Assembly (NCBI GenBank): GCA_030549775.1
Contig: CM060180.1
Coordinates: 90,780,672-90,844,671 of the forward strand
DNA from: Tamarix chinensis
Lineage: Eukaryota > Streptophyta > Magnoliopsida > Caryophyllales > Tamaricaceae
Direction: 5' to 3'
Length of the DNA stretch: 64,000 nucleotides
The notes below the pieces were generated by a model. The model did not search any database. It was not told the origin of the DNA and saw only the letters and a program-made list of their open reading frames with translations. This document shows, piece after piece, positions 60,347 to 64,000 of the stretch. The first letter of the stretch is position 1, and each line of letters begins with the position of its first letter. The translations under genes and the position numbers were made by a program.

Positions 60347-60419
60347 TGCGGGAACAGGATTCGAACCTGTAGTCTTCAGGTCATGAGCCTGATGAGTTGA
60401 CCAATTCCTCTACCCCGCG
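60347..60419 (-). tRNA. trnfM: Mitochondrial initiator tRNA-fMet (CAU)
   Basis: The minus strand folds as a 73-base cloverleaf: acceptor CGCGGGG with TCCCGCA (C1 opposite A72, the initiator mark), D arm with GAATTGGTCAACTC, anticodon arm with CAGGCTCATGACCTG (CAU anticodon) and T arm CAGGTTCGAATCCTG. It belongs to the mitochondrial block and is probably not expressed in the nucleus. Confidence 0.93.
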
Positions 60420-63400
60420 TCTTCCCCTTCCCTTCTCTTTCTGTCACTATCTCCCCGAAGTTCGACTTGCATGTGTGAAGCATATAGTTTCAGTAGCATT
60501 CTTGTCTTAGCGCATAAGCAAGACTGATCACTTTCTGAGCAAAGTAGGCCTTTTTCACTATAGGTTACTGCTCCACTAGATGTTTACCGGCTTCAATCAA
60601 GCACCTTTGGGCGTTTTCAAAACCTATATAGCTTAATGAGAGACACTAGTAAGATAGGATAGAATTCAGATTCCTTTCTTTATATACGAATTTAGGATCG
60701 CTATTTCCGGCGCAGTCCGTGCCAGTAGTTATATCCTAATTCGGCTACTTCCCCCACGATCTCTGAAACCGTACTAGGCTGAAGTTCAGATCTTCTTTCT
60801 GCAGCATCTTTTTTCAATCGCCGGTTGGCTTTGTCCAACCAAGAAAGATCTGGGACTTGAGTTTGGGGCATTACAGCTACGAAGAGCATTCTTTTCGATC
60901 TTGTACCCGGTACACTGAACACCAACCCAATCTCGACGAAAAAAAGAAAAGTACAAGCAAGGCAATTGACTCGATCAAGAAGGTATGGAACTTCTCGACA
61001 CACCTCTATCAATTCCTTTTTTTCCCCATCTCTATTCGATTATTCAATTTGATCCGTCTCGTCTTCTCTTATTCAATTAAGAGTTATGACTCTTAGTCCT
61101 ACTGCTTTCCCCAGTGTAGAAGTGAAGTTCTTGAAGATCTGGGATTCGTTTTCAAATGAATTGAATCTTTCAATGAAAAAGCAATTGATCTTTCCCGTTC
61201 CTCCGAAAACCAGATGACAGCGTCTTCTCGAACAACGTATTCTAACTCAAGACCAACAGCGGCTACTCGAAGAGTTAGATCTCAAGGCGGATAAGGCAGC
61301 ACAATGGATTTCTTTTTTGTTTTGCACCCTCAAAGCTAGGGCCTATGGTCTTAGCTTTCCTAACGGAAGATCGAGCGAGATCTCTTTGCTTCACGTCTTT
61401 CTTAGTCTGAAATAGATCGATTCCCGCATGATTGGAAGATCAAAAGAAAAGGACTCGTCCTGGGATAGTACAAAGAGAAAGAGGGAGAACGGCGGGAGCG
61501 GAATGCGAGAGAGCTTGTTTTTGGGCTTAGTGCTGCTCGAGCCTTATATAAGGAACTGGGGGCGAGGGACGGGATTCGTACTGGAAAGACTTTTTCGATC
61601 CTTTCTCTATATAAACGAAATTGATCGTCCCATGGAATCCGTAGTTTTCGGGATTCAATCCATCAGGGTATCTACGGGGCCTCGACTCAAGACTACAGGA
61701 ATGGAGATTCAAGGATTTCTTAATGGAAAGAGGCCGGGGAACTTCTTTGATCTTGTAATCTGGGTCTTTCGTCTAACAAGATTATGGGATTCCGCTTTCT
61801 TCCAAGGAAAATTCTTCCTTAAATAAGTGGGGGTACCCTTCTTCATAAACTGATTGGATAGCTGGCTGCCCAAATAACTCCAATTGAAGATCGAAACTCG
61901 CAATATAGGAATTTTTCTGGAAAGAAGTAAGGCTCGTCAATCGGTGTGATTTGTGTGTGATAACATCCATAGAAGTCTCAGATAAAAGAATCAATTAGAA
62001 TAGAAGAAAGATTTGAGATAGTTTGCGGGCAGGGTGGTAGGGGCTTTCTCTAGGATGAGCCTTTACTACACTACTCTATTCTTTTATGTGCGAATTAGGC
62101 CAGTCTGTCAGTCCTTTACTTGAAGTCCTCTAACGACTCTACCAACATGGAAATTAGCTCAGGTGGGTCCGCTAGGGTTCTTTCGACAAAACAGTTTGCT
62201 AGCTCGTCTTCCAAGAATCATATTCTTTTTGTCCTGAGATTATGAGCCGCCAACAGAACCAAAGGGAATTCACATGGGATTTCCTCATAGACCAGTCTTT
62301 GACCAACTTCTGAACTGCGAACGCGACAACATTCTTCGTATATCTTCTTGTCCCCTATCCTCTTTGTTAGCTTCTTTAAGATGAAATTCCTCTGAATGAA
62401 AGATCCTTTTCTTCTTAAATAAGTACGTCATGAGTTACTTGACGAGCTCCAACAGAACTGGAAGAAATTTCGGCTTGAGTCACTTATGGTAAAGAGAGCC
62501 ACGCCCCAAGAGATATGGATTCGCCCTTACAGCTATTTCATGAGGAAATCACCTAAAAGAGAGAGATGCCCTCTCGCTAGAGAGAAGAGCGGAGTGAAGC
62601 TGCTTTGCCGAAGAGAGAGCGAGAAAGAGGGGGGCGGAGCGCAAAAAAGAAAGAAAAAACTTGACTACATGCGCGCATTAAGGCCGCAAAGGTGAGTAGT
62701 CCTTCTTTCGCTTTCATAGTGGAGGACGACCCCACAGCCCTTTGAAGGCTTTGACCAACTAGTCATTCTGTCCCAATAGCGCCTCAGAGAGTAGCTCTTC
62801 CTTATTAGGTGGAGTCTATATGAGCCAGGTTGGTCCTATATCAGTCGTAGATCAGTGATTCGATATTGCAAGTGCAGTGCCTCTTTCGCCGTCACCCATG
62901 GTACCAGTTCATATTTGGTTACCCGAAGCTCATATAGAGAATAGAACGAGGCCTTTCCCGTGAGTTCCAGAGCTTCATTCGGCTGTTGGTCGGGATCTTC
63001 GACCCATAGAAATCGCTCTAAAACATGTGGTAGGGGCTCTCTTTATGAGCATACCAACCCGCCCGCATAGAAAGTGTGTTTTCCGCTTTTTAAGGAATAA
63101 AGGAGGAAGGCTCGGAGTAGTCAATCCTTGAGATCACATTTCGCACCATGAAAGCAAAATCACCCAAGGCAAGAAAGAACAAGGGAATAGCACTTTCAAT
63201 CAACGGAAATATTCAATACTGGAAATAAGGAAACTCGCCTACGCCTTTACCTTATCGAAATATAGGGGATTCAAATTATATAGCACCGTCTTCTTCCCTC
63301 AAACCTGAAAGGTTGGGTTTCAGTATTAGAAAGGTCTGTGAGCTCGAGCTGGATTCAGACATCAAGGCTGGGAAGAAGCAAGGGTAGCATCCCTAACAGC

Positions 63401-64000
63401 TTCATTGGTTCCATATCAAGATCCATATACAGGGGATCCATCATATATAAAGCCAGTAGCAGCAAAAGCAGAGACAGGCTACTTTCACTATTCCATTCCT
63501 TCATGCTTCCCATATGGATAGGAAAGATTCAAGTGGCCGGTTAAGCAGTGCCTTTTCAAAGCTTAGCTTTTGAGATTCTCTTACTAATAGACTAATAGAA
63601 AACAAGACTGGAAGACTCACTGAAAGAAAGAAGTCCTGTTTCTACCCTAATCCCGAATTCCCTCACGAGACTGCGTCTAACTTATCTTGTTAAGCTTAGT
63701 TATTCGCTAAGTCGGTCTCATTAACCCAGTTTCGCCTGTAGCCCCCCCATGATTGACTCAGAATAGGGACAACAGACAATAGGTCCTGCTTACTCGTCAA
63801 ATTGTATTTGAATATATATAGTATAAGAGCGGCAGAGTTATAGGGCATCCTTACTCTTACTTTCGTTCTATTTTTTCATTATGCTATGCCTTATTTAGAC
63901 GTTGCGTTCTAATCCACGAACTTTTACACTTGTAAATTGATTTGATACGAAAAAATTCTTTTGGTAACTTTTTATATGTACCCATGGCAGACTTTTCATA
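60420..64000. other. Mitochondrial-type DNA without conserved genes
   Basis: I recognise no standard mitochondrial gene here. Unidentified frames include a 103-codon minus frame at 60701-61012 (with SWLDKANRRLKKDAAERRSE), a 132-codon plus frame at 61428-61826 and shorter frames. None shows a known domain. Such stretches are usual in the large spacers of plant mitochondrial genomes. Confidence 0.6.
61428..61826 (+). other. Unidentified open frame in mitochondrial-type DNA
   Basis: A 132-codon frame starts MIGRSKEKDSSWDSTKRKRE, with a basic N-terminus and two moderately hydrophobic stretches (LFLGLVLLEPYI and FFDLVIWVFRL). I recognise no family. It may be a chimeric mitochondrial ORF or chance. 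Confidence 0.25.

Overview
The window reads as nuclear DNA of a flowering plant: AT-rich, gene-poor and packed with nested transposable elements, ending in a block of mitochondrial DNA. I recognise one intact-looking host gene, a homologue of TOO MANY MOUTHS (TMM), the leucine-rich-repeat protein of stomatal patterning, on the minus strand at 35368-36684. Almost everything else is a decayed mobile element, a satellite of one, or simple repeat. The species cannot be named from sequence alone; TMM, Tork-type Copia, Athila-type and Tekay-type Ty3, CACTA, hAT, an endogenous caulimovirid and plant nad7 with group II introns all fit an angiosperm.

Layout. 1-5740: a degenerate Ty3 element whose protease segment is inverted in place between 9-bp inverted repeats. 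5750-9040: two blocks of a large LTR, the first inverted relative to a second copy at 43368-54064, containing an uninterrupted (GAA)67 tract. 9041-14880: AT-rich repeat debris. 14880-22960: a very degenerate Tekay-type Ty3 element, split at 16503-21005 by a 4.5-kb hAT-like transposon with 8-bp target duplications; that transposon carries an inverted, truncated caulimovirid genome (movement protein, coat protein, protease, part of RT). 22960-33540: repeat debris split by a CACTA transposon (25635-30959) with a five-exon transposase-associated gene. 33545-34890: LINE fragment. 35368-36684: TMM. 39690-43367 and 54065-54320: the two halves of an Athila-type element, broken by a hAT-like element (itself holding a smaller one) and by the large LTR, which in turn holds a Tork-type Copia element (45107-50610) and a LINE 3' end.

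From about 56140 to the window end the sequence changes to GC-richer plant mitochondrial DNA: nad7 exons 1-3 with group II introns 1 and 2, the start of intron 3, and an initiator tRNA gene. The exons still carry the genomic (unedited) codons at sites where plants use C-to-U editing, so this looks like DNA-mediated transfer (a NUMT) of at least 7.8 kb. Its left edge cuts nad7 inside intron 3; its right edge is outside the window.

The most interesting structures are the virus-bearing hAT-like unit, the in-place inversion in the first Ty3 element, the inverted LTR block with its long GAA tract, the TMM stop codon overlapping a strong splice-donor sequence, and the NUMT.
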